Below, piece by piece: positions 17,060 through 25,946 of a stretch of 64,000 bases of DNA (the stretch's first letter is position 1; each line of letters begins with the position of its first letter). Origin of the DNA: Paucilactobacillus kaifaensis (lineage in GTDB: Bacteria; Bacillota; Bacilli; Lactobacillales; Lactobacillaceae); contig NZ_BJDM01000006.1 in the NCBI RefSeq assembly GCF_005405145.1, positions 1 through 64,000 on the forward strand. The letters are read 5' to 3'. The translations under genes and the position numbers were made by a program. The notes beneath the pieces were generated by a model, which made no database searches, had not been told where the DNA came from, and was given only the letters and a program-made list of their open reading frames with translations.

Positions 17060-18254
17060 CAAACGTCGCAGTCAACACTTCTTATTGTTGTTACGATATT
17101 GGCGGCTAGTTTTTAATGATCATTTTATGATTGCTTTATTTGTCTTTTTAGGAGCTTTAATCTGGGGGTATTCTCAAGCATTAGGACAATTAAAGCCAAC
17201 AATCTGGTGGGCCAAACCGGTTACAATTTTAATATTATTAGTGTTATTACAGATGGGACGATTGGCGACATTAATTAAACCTGCGGATCCGGTGTTTTTA
17301 TTGCCTCAAAGTAAAGCAATTGACCATTATTTGCGCCAAGCAAAACGTTATAGTTTAGTGTTAGCTGAGTTAAGTGTCATTATATGTACGATCGTAGTTA
17401 TGCCATTTTTATTAGCAGCAACAGTCACTAACCAACTACAGGTTATTTTAATTGTTGTCACAGTTGGAGTGCTGAAAGCAGCATGGATGGATGCTGCGCT
17501 AAATGACTTGTACGAAAAAAAAGGTCAGTCTGCCACTAATAAAATGTTGACAAGATGGTTGGTTCCATTAATTGTTTTAATGATTACTTTACTGTTAAAC
17601 GCAATTGTAGGAGTTGTCTTAGCAGTTTTGTGGTTGGCGTGGGGAAAATACCAACTAACCAAAATAAATAAGCAGCTGCTAAACTGGCGATTAGCAGTGG
17701 CATCAGAAAATCAAAGAATGCTGGGTGTTTATCGTTTCTTTAACTTATTCACGGATGTCCCCGCAGTGCAGGGAACTATTCACCGGCGAAAGTATTTAGA
17801 CTTCTTATTGCAATTTTTAAACCGAGATAAAACTGTTTTTTCATATTTGTATGCACGGGGATTAATTCGTGGAACTGAAATTAGTGGGTTAATTCTGCGG
17901 CTAACTTTGATTGGGATGATAATTTTATTTTTTGTACCGGAATTTTGGCTTAATTTAATTCTATTCTTACTATTTATCTATTTGATTTCAGTTCAGATTG
18001 TGCCATTTTATTGGCAATATGATAACTATGTTTTTACCCATCTATATCCAATTAAACCGGTTGAAAAAAGACGTAGCTTTCAAAAATTAATGGTAAAAAC
18101 GATCACAATTGCTGCAACACTACTTTGGTTAGCAAGTAGTGTGACACAGTTGTCATTAACTGCGATGGCAACTAAAGCAATTTTAGGAGGAGTGGAAGTC
18201 TGGCTACTATGTGGTCGCTACACAACCAGTAGAATAAAAAACAAAACTAATTAA
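17043..18254 (+). CDS. ecsB: ABC transporter permease EcsB
   Basis: Integral membrane partner of EcsA, 403 aa. There are hydrophobic segments at about 30-50, 55-75, 100-145, 170-200, 285-310 and 345-385, which implies six or more passes. The HYLRQAKRY loop and the conserved cytoplasmic segment around the RKYLDFL motif match the EcsB family. The gene overlaps ecsA and is followed 16 bp later by trmB. Its role follows that of EcsA. Confidence 0.9.
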   Translation: MEKLYNKRRSQHFLLLLRYWRLVFNDHFMIALFVFLGALIWGYSQALGQLKPTIWWAKPVTILILLVLLQMGRLATLIKPADPVFLLPQSKAIDHYLRQAKRYSLVLAELSVIICTIVVMPFLLAATVTNQLQVILIVVTVGVLKAAWMDAALNDLYEKKGQSATNKMLTRWLVPLIVLMITLLLNAIVGVVLAVLWLAWGKYQLTKINKQLLNWRLAVASENQRMLGVYRFFNLFTDVPAVQGTIHRRKYLDFLLQFLNRDKTVFSYLYARGLIRGTEISGLILRLTLIGMIILFFVPEFWLNLILFLLFIYLISVQIVPFYWQYDNYVFTHLYPIKPVEKRRSFQKLMVKTITIAATLLWLASSVTQLSLTAMATKAILGGVEVWLLCGRYTTSRIKNKTN

Positions 18255-18270
18255 GTGAGGATATATTGAA

Positions 18271-18909
18271 ATGCGAGTGAGAAATAAGCCATGGGCACAG
18301 CCCCTAATTGATGAAAATACTGAGATAATTACTGAAACGCCAGAAAAGTTTGCTGGCAACTGGCAAGAACGGTTTAGTCGTCAGCAACCTATTCATGTCG
18401 AAATTGGAACGGGTAAAGGACAGTTTATCGTGGGGATGGCGAAGACACATCCTGAGATTAACTTTATTGGTATTGAGATACAAAAGTCAGTTGCCGCAAC
18501 AGCTTTAAAATTAGCATTATCAGAACAGCTACCTAATTTACAACTGATTGCTGGTGCTGGTGAGTCGATTGACACTTATTTTAAAACAGGCGAGGTTAGT
18601 CAAATCTATTTAAACTTCTCTGATCCATGGCCCAAGACACGTCATGAAAAAAGACGGTTAACTTATAAAACCTTTTTAAAGGCGTATCAAAATATTTTAC
18701 CTGAACATGGGGTTATTGAACTAAAAACTGATAATCAGGGATTCTTTGAGTACTCACTGATGAGCTTTAACAACTTTGGTTTAATATTTGATCAAGTTTG
18801 GCTGAACTTGCACGCTAGTGAAGAAAATGAAACTAATGTTGAAACAGAGTATGAGCAAAAATTTAGTGCTAAAGGTCAGCCAATCTATAAAGTGAAGGCA
18901 CACTTTTAA
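18271..18909 (+). CDS. trmB: tRNA (guanine-N7-)-methyltransferase TrmB
   Basis: Places 7-methylguanosine at position 46 of tRNA variable loops, using S-adenosylmethionine. Seen: N-terminal [11 protein letters not shown] motif [11 protein letters not shown] at about 48-57; IGIEIQ motif II; and the family hallmark [16 protein letters not shown], which carries catalytic Asp and Arg residues. The length (212 aa) is typical. It follows ecsB by 16 bp with GTGAGGATA as ribosome-binding site, so it belongs to the ecsAB transcript, a common arrangement in lactobacilli. Confidence 0.95.
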   Translation: MRVRNKPWAQPLIDENTEIITETPEKFAGNWQERFSRQQPIHVEIGTGKGQFIVGMAKTHPEINFIGIEIQKSVAATALKLALSEQLPNLQLIAGAGESIDTYFKTGEVSQIYLNFSDPWPKTRHEKRRLTYKTFLKAYQNILPEHGVIELKTDNQGFFEYSLMSFNNFGLIFDQVWLNLHASEENETNVETEYEQKFSAKGQPIYKVKAHF

Positions 18910-18956
18910 TTTAGAACTATAAAAATGTAGGACCAAAGGTAATATAGTTTAAAGCT

Positions 18957-18986
18957 AAAAAGGCTAGGAAATTTTTTCCTAGCCTT
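18957..18986. terminator. Terminator between trmB and the convergent membrane-anchored gene
   Basis: Inverted repeat AAGGCTAGGAAA / TTTCCTAGCCTT. The T-run is better on the minus strand, so it mainly ends the 19.0-kb gene, with a partial effect on trmB. Confidence 0.75.
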
Positions 18987-19002
18987 AAATTAAGCATCAA
19001 GA

Positions 19003-19332
19003 TTAAATTCGTTTTAAACTTAAGACAGTACCAGTTTTGGTATCAGCTAAAAATTCGTAAGAAACGAGCTTATTATCTTCATAGCGACTGATCCCGCCCC
19101 GGTAGGCATCAGTTTTAAAGGCAAACCGTTGAAATGGGACTTTGTTAGACTCAATCCAGGAACCTTCGATTGGTCCTTCTTTTAAAAATGAATGTTTAAT
19201 TAAGTTTAAAATGTCACTGGAATTAAGGTGATCAGCGCCTAGTAAACGTCCTAAAAGGAAACCCGCAACGCCTGAAACACCGAGCGCAATCGGCCAGGCC
19301 CACCGATCAAGTTGTTGCTGTGTAGAATCCAT
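19003..19332 (-). CDS. Membrane-anchored small protein, possibly PepSY-like
   Basis: A 109-aa protein with one N-terminal hydrophobic segment at about 13-32 (PIALGVSGVAGFLLGRLLGA) and a soluble domain. The domain ends in YEFLADTKTGTVLSLKRI, a strand-turn-strand resembling the end of PepSY domains (protein or metal-interacting modules outside the membrane). The domain call is tentative. It is a single gene, convergent with trmB and divergent from ytpP. GGAGG precedes the ATG on the minus strand. The function is unknown. Confidence 0.75.
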   Translation of the reverse strand: MDSTQQQLDRWAWPIALGVSGVAGFLLGRLLGADHLNSSDILNLIKHSFLKEGPIEGSWIESNKVPFQRFAFKTDAYRGGISRYEDNKLVSYEFLADTKTGTVLSLKRI

Positions 19333-19457
19333 ATTATAACCTCCAGTACAATAATGATTGGGGTTAGTATAACAAAATATTAGTTGGACAACAAAGAAAT
19401 TAGCAAAATAATAGTGCGTAGGTGAAGCAAAAATCGTGCTTTTTATTCAGGTTTGGG

Positions 19458-19463
19458 TATAAT
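19458..19463 (+). promoter_or_regulatory. -10 box of ytpP
   Basis: Perfect TATAAT, 46 bp before the ytpP ATG. The -35 region is weak. Confidence 0.45.
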
Positions 19464-19508
19464 AGGAAAATAGTTGAGTTGAAAGTTTTATTTAAAGGAG
19501 ACAGCATT

Positions 19509-19832
19509 ATGCAAGCAATCGCTAAAACTTCTAAAGATGAATTAATGGATCAAATTAAATCCGGTAAGTATATGTTATTCTTTTCTGCTGGTTGGTGTTC
19601 AGACTGCAATTTTATTAAGCCCCAGATGCCAGCAATTGAGGAAGAATATGGTGACTATCAGTTTATCTCGATCGACCGAGATGAAAATTTGGATCTAGCA
19701 GTTGAATTGAACGTGTTTGGAATTCCAAGTTTCATTGCCTTTAAAGATGGTCAAGAAATTGGTCGGTTTGTTAATAAAGATCGTAAAACTAAAGAACAAG
19801 TTGAAAAATTTATTGATGGTTTATCAGATTAA
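19509..19832 (+). CDS. ytpP: Thioredoxin-like protein YtpP
   Basis: Small cytoplasmic thioredoxin-fold protein of 107 aa. The redox motif is W-C-S-D-C in FSAGWCSDCNF (C34 and C37 by count), followed by a cis-Pro region FGIPSFIAF. The CSDC active site differs from the CGPC of classical thioredoxin and suits a special disulfide or bacillithiol-related role, which remains unproven. ATG 19509 with AAAGGAGA at 19495-19502 is preferred over the longer reading from 19422. The order ytpP, ytpR, small gene, murC mirrors the ytpP-ytpQ-ytpR-ytpS-murC order of Bacillus. Confidence 0.88.
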   Translation: MQAIAKTSKDELMDQIKSGKYMLFFSAGWCSDCNFIKPQMPAIEEEYGDYQFISIDRDENLDLAVELNVFGIPSFIAFKDGQEIGRFVNKDRKTKEQVEKFIDGLSD

Positions 19833-19852
19833 AATTGAATTATAGAATATAA

Positions 19853-19876
19853 ATGGCGTGGTTGCGCCATTTTTTT
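19853..19876 (+). terminator. Intrinsic terminator after ytpP
   Basis: ATGGCG / CGCCAT stem (19853-19858 with 19865-19870), 6-nt loop, TTTTTTT tail. It sits 20 bp before the ytpR start and may only partly separate the genes. Confidence 0.75.
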
Positions 19877-19894
19877 GTGACGAAAGGATAAATT

Positions 19895-20530
19895 ATGTTA
19901 ATTGCAAGTTATAATCGAAAAGAATTAGGGGATGTGTTAGTGACCGTTACTGGCGTTGATTCACCAGATCAAACAGTTACTAATCATGACAACATTGTGG
20001 AAATTGTGGATACAAAAGACAATCGATTAATCGGATTTAATTTTTTACAGGTTCATGATATTGTGCCTGATTTAGAAGGTAACGGCCAGATTAGTCTAAA
20101 TGATAATCAGTTAAAAAAATTAAATAATGCGATTCAACAAGCTGGGTTTACGCGTCAGCTTAGTACTGATAATGAAGCTAAGTTTGTTGTGGGGTATGTT
20201 AAAACATTGGAAGAGCATCCTAATTCAGATCATTTGCATGTCACCAAGACAGTTGTAGATCATGACCAAGAACTAACCATTGTTTCTGGATCTCCTAATA
20301 TTGCGGCTAATGTTAAGGTAGTGGTTGCTAAAGTAGGTGCCATGATGCCAAGTGGACAAATTATTTGGCCGGGACAATTGCGTGGCGTTTCTAGCAATGG
20401 TATGATTTGTTCAGGCAGAGAATTGGGATTGAAAAATGCACCACAAAAACCGGGTGCATTAATTTTACCTGATGATTTTCAAGAAATTGGACAACCATTT
20501 GATTTCGATAAAGGCAATCTGCTATTTTAG
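19895..20530 (+). CDS. ytpR: tRNA-binding domain protein YtpR
   Basis: A 211-aa protein with an N-terminal DUF4479-like part (1-95) and a C-terminal EMAP/Arc1p-type tRNA-binding OB fold (about 103-205). The OB fold contains HPNSDHLHVTK, IVSGSPNIAANVKVVVAKVGAMMPSG and a GMICSGRELGL loop. The same module forms the N-terminus of PheT at 46.5 kb, and its motifs align by eye (HPDSDHL, VCGAPNI, GMICAL). The likely role is tRNA or structured-RNA binding; no enzyme activity is evident. The left arm of a terminator hairpin lies within its last codons. Confidence 0.9.
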   Translation: MLIASYNRKELGDVLVTVTGVDSPDQTVTNHDNIVEIVDTKDNRLIGFNFLQVHDIVPDLEGNGQISLNDNQLKKLNNAIQQAGFTRQLSTDNEAKFVVGYVKTLEEHPNSDHLHVTKTVVDHDQELTIVSGSPNIAANVKVVVAKVGAMMPSGQIIWPGQLRGVSSNGMICSGRELGLKNAPQKPGALILPDDFQEIGQPFDFDKGNLLF

Positions 20531-20547
20531 GGTTGCCTTTTTATTTT
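20510..20547 (+). terminator. Terminator overlapping the end of ytpR
   Basis: AAAGGCAA (20510-20517, inside the ytpR coding sequence) pairs with TTGCCTTT (20533-20540), followed by a T-rich tail. The stop codon at 20528-20530 falls in the loop. Confidence 0.7.
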
Positions 20548-20565
20548 TACACTGAGGTGAAGGTA

Positions 20566-20952
20566 ATGACAAACCGATATGATGGCCCCTCGTTTTTTCG
20601 CCATTCTGCTAAAAAAAATAATGATGTGATCAAACAAGATGAGCGCCAGAGTTTAGGCAGAGCAAAACAGGCGATTAAACAGGAATATGTACCGCCAGTT
20701 TTAAAAAACGAAGATGTTAGAGCACAGTTGAGTTTAAGTAAAGTAGTGCAACAGTTGCATAAGTCAGTAGCTGACTATTTTGTTGCTGTGACGGATGAGA
20801 ATTCTGAACAAATTAAAGTAAATGATACAACTGAAACTGTTCAAGAAAATAAAAAAATAACTAATAAGGCGTTGGGCCATTCGCTAAGCGATATTTTAGC
20901 TGGTGAGCAAAATGCACAGCGAAATCTAAAAATTTTTGATAATCAAAATTAA
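20566..20952 (+). CDS. Small charged protein of unknown function
   Basis: A 128-aa protein rich in Lys, Gln, Asp and Asn with no cysteine or membrane segment. It looks mostly disordered, with short helices at about 55-70 and 105-120 (HSLSDILAGEQNAQRNL). It begins MTNRYDGPSFF. ATG 20566 is chosen because GAGGTGAAGG precedes it; the longer reading from 20533 starts inside the upstream terminator. It occupies the place held in Bacillus by the DNA translocase gene sftA (ytpS), between ytpR and murC, but has no ATPase domain. I do not recognise the family. Confidence 0.7.
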   Translation: MTNRYDGPSFFRHSAKKNNDVIKQDERQSLGRAKQAIKQEYVPPVLKNEDVRAQLSLSKVVQQLHKSVADYFVAVTDENSEQIKVNDTTETVQENKKITNKALGHSLSDILAGEQNAQRNLKIFDNQN

Positions 20953-20990
20953 AACTAACGATCAAGTAAACGAAGGGAATACGATTAATA

Positions 20991-22322
20991 ATGGATAACG
21001 ATACAACATACTATTTTGTAGGGATTAAAGGCTCAGGAATGAGTGCATTGGCTTTGGTGTTACACGACAAAGGGTTTAAAGTTGAGGGCTCTGATATTGA
21101 TCAGTATACATTTACCCAACGAGGCCTTGAAAATGCAAAAATAGATATTTATTCTTTTGACCCAGCTAATATACATACAGGTTTGACGATTATTGCTGGT
21201 AATGCTTTTCCAGATGATCATCCAGAAATTGTGCAGGCTAAAAAATTAGGTTTAAAAATATATCGCTACCATGAATTTTTAGGTAAGTTGATTGAAGGCT
21301 ACACCAGTATTGGGGTGGCTGGAGCTCATGGAAAAACAAGTACAACTGGGTTATTGGCTCACGTATTGAGTGGTATTGCACCGACAAGTTATTTAGTTGG
21401 CGATGGTAGTGGGAAAGGTAAACCAGATGCGCGGTTCTTTGTCTTTGAAGCTGATGAATATCGTCGTCACTTTATGGCTTATCATCCAGACTATGCCATC
21501 ATGACAAATATTGATTTTGATCATCCTGATTACTATAGTGGCGTTGATGACGTGGCGAGCGCATTTGAAAGTTTTGGTCAGCAAGTTAAAAAGGGTATTT
21601 TTGCCTGGGGTGATGATGAAAATCTGCGAAAATTAACAGTTGATGTACCAATTTATTACTACGGAACTGGTGAAAATGATGATTTTAGAGCTGTAAATAT
21701 CAAACGTACAACTCAAGGGTCAAATTTTGATGTTTACTACCATGACGAGCAGTTAGGTAATTTTGAAATTCCATTATTTGGTCAACATAATATTTTAAAT
21801 AGTTTGGCTGTGATAGCGGTGGCCTATTTTGAAAAAGTTAATTTAGAAGATATTAAAGAAGAATTACTTACCTTTAAGGGAGTTAAACGGCGCTTTAGCG
21901 AACGTCAAGTTGCTGACATGACTATTATTGATGATTATGCCCATCATCCATCGGAGATTAAAGCCACTTTGGATGCGGCACGACAAAAGTATCCTGATAA
22001 GGAAATTGTCGCCGTGTTCCAACCACATACATTTACGCGAACTATAGCTTTATTGGATGATTTTGCTAAAAGTTTAAATTTAGCTGATCAGGTTTACTTG
22101 ACTGATATTTTTGGTTCAGTAAGAGAACATGCGGGTAAAATATCTAGTGCTGATTTGGGTGCTAAAATTAGCAAGGGTGGATCGGTTCTGAAGTTAGATA
22201 ACATGTCGCCGTTGTTGGATTATCACAATGCAGTTGTGGTCTTTATGGGTGCAGGGGATGTACAAAAGTATGAACGAGAGTATGAAACGCTCCTGAGCAA
22301 TTTAACTCCTAAGAATAATTAG
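20991..22322 (+). CDS. murC: UDP-N-acetylmuramate--L-alanine ligase
   Basis: Adds the first L-Ala of the peptidoglycan stem peptide to UDP-MurNAc, in the cytoplasm, using ATP. Seen: N-terminal UDP-binding [14 protein letters not shown]-binding [19 protein letters not shown] at about 109-127; central EADEYRRHF; and C-terminal [10 protein letters not shown], where the Mur ligase C domain begins. The length (443 aa) is typical. An AAGGGA-type site precedes ATG 20991. It follows the small 20.5-kb gene by 38 bp and may share its transcript. Confidence 0.96.
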   Translation: MDNDTTYYFVGIKGSGMSALALVLHDKGFKVEGSDIDQYTFTQRGLENAKIDIYSFDPANIHTGLTIIAGNAFPDDHPEIVQAKKLGLKIYRYHEFLGKLIEGYTSIGVAGAHGKTSTTGLLAHVLSGIAPTSYLVGDGSGKGKPDARFFVFEADEYRRHFMAYHPDYAIMTNIDFDHPDYYSGVDDVASAFESFGQQVKKGIFAWGDDENLRKLTVDVPIYYYGTGENDDFRAVNIKRTTQGSNFDVYYHDEQLGNFEIPLFGQHNILNSLAVIAVAYFEKVNLEDIKEELLTFKGVKRRFSERQVADMTIIDDYAHHPSEIKATLDAARQKYPDKEIVAVFQPHTFTRTIALLDDFAKSLNLADQVYLTDIFGSVREHAGKISSADLGAKISKGGSVLKLDNMSPLLDYHNAVVVFMGAGDVQKYEREYETLLSNLTPKNN

Positions 22323-22339
22323 TTGATTGAGGCTTTCAC

Positions 22340-22368
22340 TTGCGATTTAGGGCCAGATTAGATAGAAT
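22340..22368 (+). promoter_or_regulatory. Promoter upstream of the Bax-inhibitor-1 gene
   Basis: TTGCGA at 22340-22345, 17-bp spacer, TAGAAT at 22363-22368. Confidence 0.5.
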
Positions 22369-22404
22369 GTTGAGCAACAAATATAAATGAAAGAAGTGGA
22401 TTGA

Positions 22405-23127
22405 TTGAATAACATGAACGAAGATTACACGCAGACACAACGTCGCGTTGTTGGTAACGAAGCAGGATTGACAAAGTTTATGACTAGAATGTATGGCAAT
22501 ATGGCGCTAGCCGTGTTGGTTTCTGCATTGAGTTCATTTTTAACATTAAGTGTTTTTAAAGAGCAAGTATTTGGTTACATGACGCAACATCCAGGTATGA
22601 TGTGGGTGATTTTATTATTGCCGATTGGCCTGTCACTGGGAGTTAGCTTTAGAGCAACTCGTAACCCGGTTGCTAGTTTTATCATGTTAATGGCAGTTGC
22701 GGTGATATACGGAGTGACATTTGCATTGATTAGTGCCGCTTATACTGCTACCAGCATCACTGCTGCGTTTGTGTCTTCATCTGCCGTATTTATCACGATG
22801 GCGATTTATGGTAGTGTGACAAAACGTGATTTAAGTAAATTTGGTGCTCATGCGATGGCGGCTTTGGTTGCGTTGATTGTTGCAAGTTTCATTAACATGT
22901 TTTTACAAAGCCCAGCGATTACGTATATCTTTTCGTATATTGCAGTAATTATCTTTACTGTATTGACGGCTTGGGATGCGCAAAAAATGAAAACTATTTA
23001 TTTACGTTTTGGAGGTCAAGTTTCAGTCAGTGGTTTAGCTGTCATGGGGGCACTCCAGTTATATCTTGATTTTGTAAATATTTTTATTAGTTTATTGCAA
23101 ATATTTGGTATGAGTGATCGAAATTAA
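22405..23127 (+). CDS. Bax inhibitor-1 / YccA family membrane protein
   Basis: Polytopic membrane protein of 240 aa with seven hydrophobic segments between about 30 and 235, ending in the family signature QLYLDFVNIFISLLQIFG and a charged tail. Bacillus YetJ of this family is a pH-sensitive calcium leak channel; YccA in E. coli modulates FtsH. The acidic residues in the last helices (LYLDF, TAWDAQ) fit the di-aspartyl pH sensor, by family knowledge. The start is TTG 22405, close to AAGTGGA; ATG 22414 is an alternative three codons in. It is monocistronic, with its own promoter and terminator. Confidence 0.9.
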   Translation: MNNMNEDYTQTQRRVVGNEAGLTKFMTRMYGNMALAVLVSALSSFLTLSVFKEQVFGYMTQHPGMMWVILLLPIGLSLGVSFRATRNPVASFIMLMAVAVIYGVTFALISAAYTATSITAAFVSSSAVFITMAIYGSVTKRDLSKFGAHAMAALVALIVASFINMFLQSPAITYIFSYIAVIIFTVLTAWDAQKMKTIYLRFGGQVSVSGLAVMGALQLYLDFVNIFISLLQIFGMSDRN

Positions 23128-23148
23128 TGATAAATTATCAAGAATTGA

Positions 23149-23182
23149 AAACACTGACGACTTATAGTTGTTGGTGTTTTTG
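23149..23182 (+). terminator. Terminator after the Bax-inhibitor-1 gene
   Basis: 13-bp stem AAACACTGACGAC / GTTGTTGGTGTTT (23149-23161 with 23167-23179, three G-U pairs), T-tail. A second inverted repeat TTGATTTTA / TAAAATCAA (23180-23188 with 23192-23200) follows immediately. Confidence 0.8.
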
Positions 23183-23189
23183 ATTTTAT

Positions 23190-23219
23190 TGTAAAATCAA
23201 GGCTTCTTTTTGATACAAT
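23190..23219 (+). promoter_or_regulatory. Promoter of the polA operon
   Basis: TTGTAA at 23190-23195, 18-bp spacer, TACAAT at 23214-23219 with TGA before it (extended -10). The -35 lies within the second hairpin listed above. Confidence 0.5.
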
Positions 23220-23253
23220 AGGAATGAAGAAATAATTTAGTCAGGGGATTACT

Positions 23254-25920
23254 ATGACAAAGCAGTTATTATTGATTGATGGTAACAGTGTTGCGTTTAG
23301 AGCTTTTTTTGCACTTCATTCGCAATTAGATAAATTTACAAATAAGGATGGCCTCCACACGACAGCAATTTATGGCTTCAACTTAATGTTGGATCATATT
23401 CTAAAAGTTGTTCAACCAGATGCAGCATTAGTGGCATTTGATGCTGGCAAAACTACATTTCGAACAGAAATGTTTTCTGAGTATAAAGGTGGTCGAGCTA
23501 AGACTCCGCCTGAATTATCCGAACAAATGCCGTATTTAAAACAACTTGTAGCTGCTTACGGAATTAAAAGTTATGAATTAGTCAATTATGAAGCTGACGA
23601 TATTATTGGAACTTTAGCAGCAGAAGCTAGTGATAGTGGATACAAGACTACGATTGTTACAGGAGACCGTGATCTTACTCAATTGGCAACTGATCAAGTT
23701 ACTGTTTCAGTAACTCATAAAGGTGTTACTGAAGTTGAGCATTATACACCGGATCATGTGTTTGAAAAATTTGGACTAACACCTGAGCAAATTATTGACA
23801 TGAAGGGTCTCATGGGGGATACATCCGATAACTATCCTGGGGTTACAAAGATTGGTGAAAAAACTGCCATCAAGTTATTAAAAGAGTATGGTTCAATTGA
23901 AAATTTATACGAACATATTGATGAGTTAAAGCCAAGCAAAATGAAAGAACACCTGATTGAGGACCATGATTTAGCTCTCATGTCAAAAAAACTGGCCCGT
24001 ATTAACCAGTCTGCACCGCTAGAAGTAGGGTTAGCTGATTTAATGTACCAAGGACCACAAACACAAGAGCTTGTTTCCTTTTACCAAGAAATGAATTTTC
24101 GTTCTTTCTTAGCCAAAATGAATGTGGAACAAACTGAATTATCATTGGATACCCCGGTTAGTAAACCAATTGATTATACAATTCTAACAGCAGCCAACTT
24201 GGACTTAGTTGCTGACCTAGGAACAGAGGTATCATTTTATTTGGAAATGCCGGATGCAAATTATCATTTATCTGCATTTGCTGGTTTTGTCATCGGTCAC
24301 GGTAATCAATGGTTTGTTAGCCGAGATGTGGAACTGATTGCACAACCAGTTGTGGCTAAATTATTGGCTGATACGCAGGTCAAAAAAAACGTATTTAATG
24401 CTAAAGCAATGATTGTTGGCTTGAATCGATTAGGGCTTGAATTAAAAAATGTTAATTTTGATCTACTGTTAGTGTCATATTTACTGGATACAAATGATAA
24501 TAGTAATGATCTTGGACTGGTAGCCCATGAACACGGCTACGAAGATATTGAATCCGATGAGGCCGTTTATGGTAAGGGAGCCAAACAAGCAATTCCTGAT
24601 GATGATCAAGTATTGTTCACTCACCTAGCCAAAAAGGCACGGGCAATTGATCAGCTGGCAACACAATTGTTTGCTGAACTTGATAAAAACGAGCAAACGC
24701 CGTTGTATACAGATATTGAGTTACCGTTAACGAATGTATTAGCTCAAATGGAAATTATGGGAATTAAGGTCGATGTTAATCGATTAAACGAGATGGGTAG
24801 TCAATTAATTGAGCGTCTCAGTGAACTTGAACAGACCATTTACCAAGAGGCCGGGCAAGAGTTTAATATTAATTCAACCAAGCAGCTGGGTGAAATACTA
24901 TTTGAACAAATGAAACTTCCTGTAATTAAAAAAACTAAAACAGGCTACTCCACGGCAGTGGATGTATTAGAAAAACTCCGTGACCAGGCTCCAATTGTTG
25001 ACAATATTCTTAAGTACCGACAGATTGCAAAGTTACAATCAACTTATATTGAAGGTCTATTGAAGGTTGTGCATTCAAGTGATTCTAAGATTCATACGCG
25101 GTACTTACAAACTTTGACGCAAACAGGACGACTATCTTCGGTTGATCCTAACTTACAAAACATTCCAATTCGCCTAGAAGAAGGTCGTAAAATTAGGCAG
25201 GCGTTTGTTCCTAGCCAACCAGGATGGGAAATCTTTTCGTCCGATTATTCCCAAATTGAGTTACGAGTACTAGCTCATATTACTGGGGACCACAACTTAC
25301 AAGAAGCATTTTTAGAGGATCAGGATATTCACGCAAGTACAGCTCGTAGAATTTTTAAACTTGGGCCAGATGAACCTATTGATCGTAATTTGAGGCGTCA
25401 GGCTAAGGCGGTTAATTTTGGAATTGTCTATGGGATTAGTGACTATGGGCTGTCTCAAAATATTGGTATCACTCGTAAACAAGCGCGGACGTTTATTGAT
25501 ACGTACTTCGAAGAATATCCCGGTGTCAAGAATTACATTGACACAGTGGTAAAACAAGCTAAAAAGATGGGTTACGTGGAAACTATCACACATCGGCGTC
25601 GTTATTTACCGGATATTAATGCTAAGAATTTTAATCAGCGTTCTTTTGCAGAGCGAACTGCGATGAATACGCCAATTCAAGGAAGTGCAGCTGACATTAT
25701 CAAAATTGCAATGATCGGTATGCAAACTGCATTGAAAGAACAGGGATTAAAGGCTAAGATGTTACTGCAGATTCACGATGAATTAGTATTTGAAGCACCG
25801 TTGGAAGAAATTCCACAGCTAGAAAAATTAGTACCAAGTGTGATGGACTCCGCAGTTAAGTTAGATGTTCCACTCAAAGTTGAAAGTGCACACGGTGCCA
25901 CTTGGTATGATGCAAAATAG
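23254..25920 (+). CDS. polA: DNA polymerase I
   Basis: Fills gaps and removes RNA primers during replication and repair. Domains: 5'-3' nuclease at 1-290 (LLIDGNSVAFRAFFA, YEADDIIG, TGDRDLTQL, MGDTSDNYPGV); an exonuclease-like domain at about 310-480 whose DxE metal motif is absent (reads FYLEMPD), so proofreading is probably lost as in Bacillus; and polymerase A at 500-888 with DYSQIELRVLAH, RRQAKAVNFGIVYG and QIHDELVFE. The length (888 aa) is typical. It is the first gene of an apparent operon polA-mutM-coaE-nrdR-dnaB-dnaI. CAGGGGA precedes the ATG. Confidence 0.97.
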   Translation: MTKQLLLIDGNSVAFRAFFALHSQLDKFTNKDGLHTTAIYGFNLMLDHILKVVQPDAALVAFDAGKTTFRTEMFSEYKGGRAKTPPELSEQMPYLKQLVAAYGIKSYELVNYEADDIIGTLAAEASDSGYKTTIVTGDRDLTQLATDQVTVSVTHKGVTEVEHYTPDHVFEKFGLTPEQIIDMKGLMGDTSDNYPGVTKIGEKTAIKLLKEYGSIENLYEHIDELKPSKMKEHLIEDHDLALMSKKLARINQSAPLEVGLADLMYQGPQTQELVSFYQEMNFRSFLAKMNVEQTELSLDTPVSKPIDYTILTAANLDLVADLGTEVSFYLEMPDANYHLSAFAGFVIGHGNQWFVSRDVELIAQPVVAKLLADTQVKKNVFNAKAMIVGLNRLGLELKNVNFDLLLVSYLLDTNDNSNDLGLVAHEHGYEDIESDEAVYGKGAKQAIPDDDQVLFTHLAKKARAIDQLATQLFAELDKNEQTPLYTDIELPLTNVLAQMEIMGIKVDVNRLNEMGSQLIERLSELEQTIYQEAGQEFNINSTKQLGEILFEQMKLPVIKKTKTGYSTAVDVLEKLRDQAPIVDNILKYRQIAKLQSTYIEGLLKVVHSSDSKIHTRYLQTLTQTGRLSSVDPNLQNIPIRLEEGRKIRQAFVPSQPGWEIFSSDYSQIELRVLAHITGDHNLQEAFLEDQDIHASTARRIFKLGPDEPIDRNLRRQAKAVNFGIVYGISDYGLSQNIGITRKQARTFIDTYFEEYPGVKNYIDTVVKQAKKMGYVETITHRRRYLPDINAKNFNQRSFAERTAMNTPIQGSAADIIKIAMIGMQTALKEQGLKAKMLLQIHDELVFEAPLEEIPQLEKLVPSVMDSAVKLDVPLKVESAHGATWYDAK

Positions 25921-25946
25921 GATTGGCGCTCGATTGGAGGAGTACT

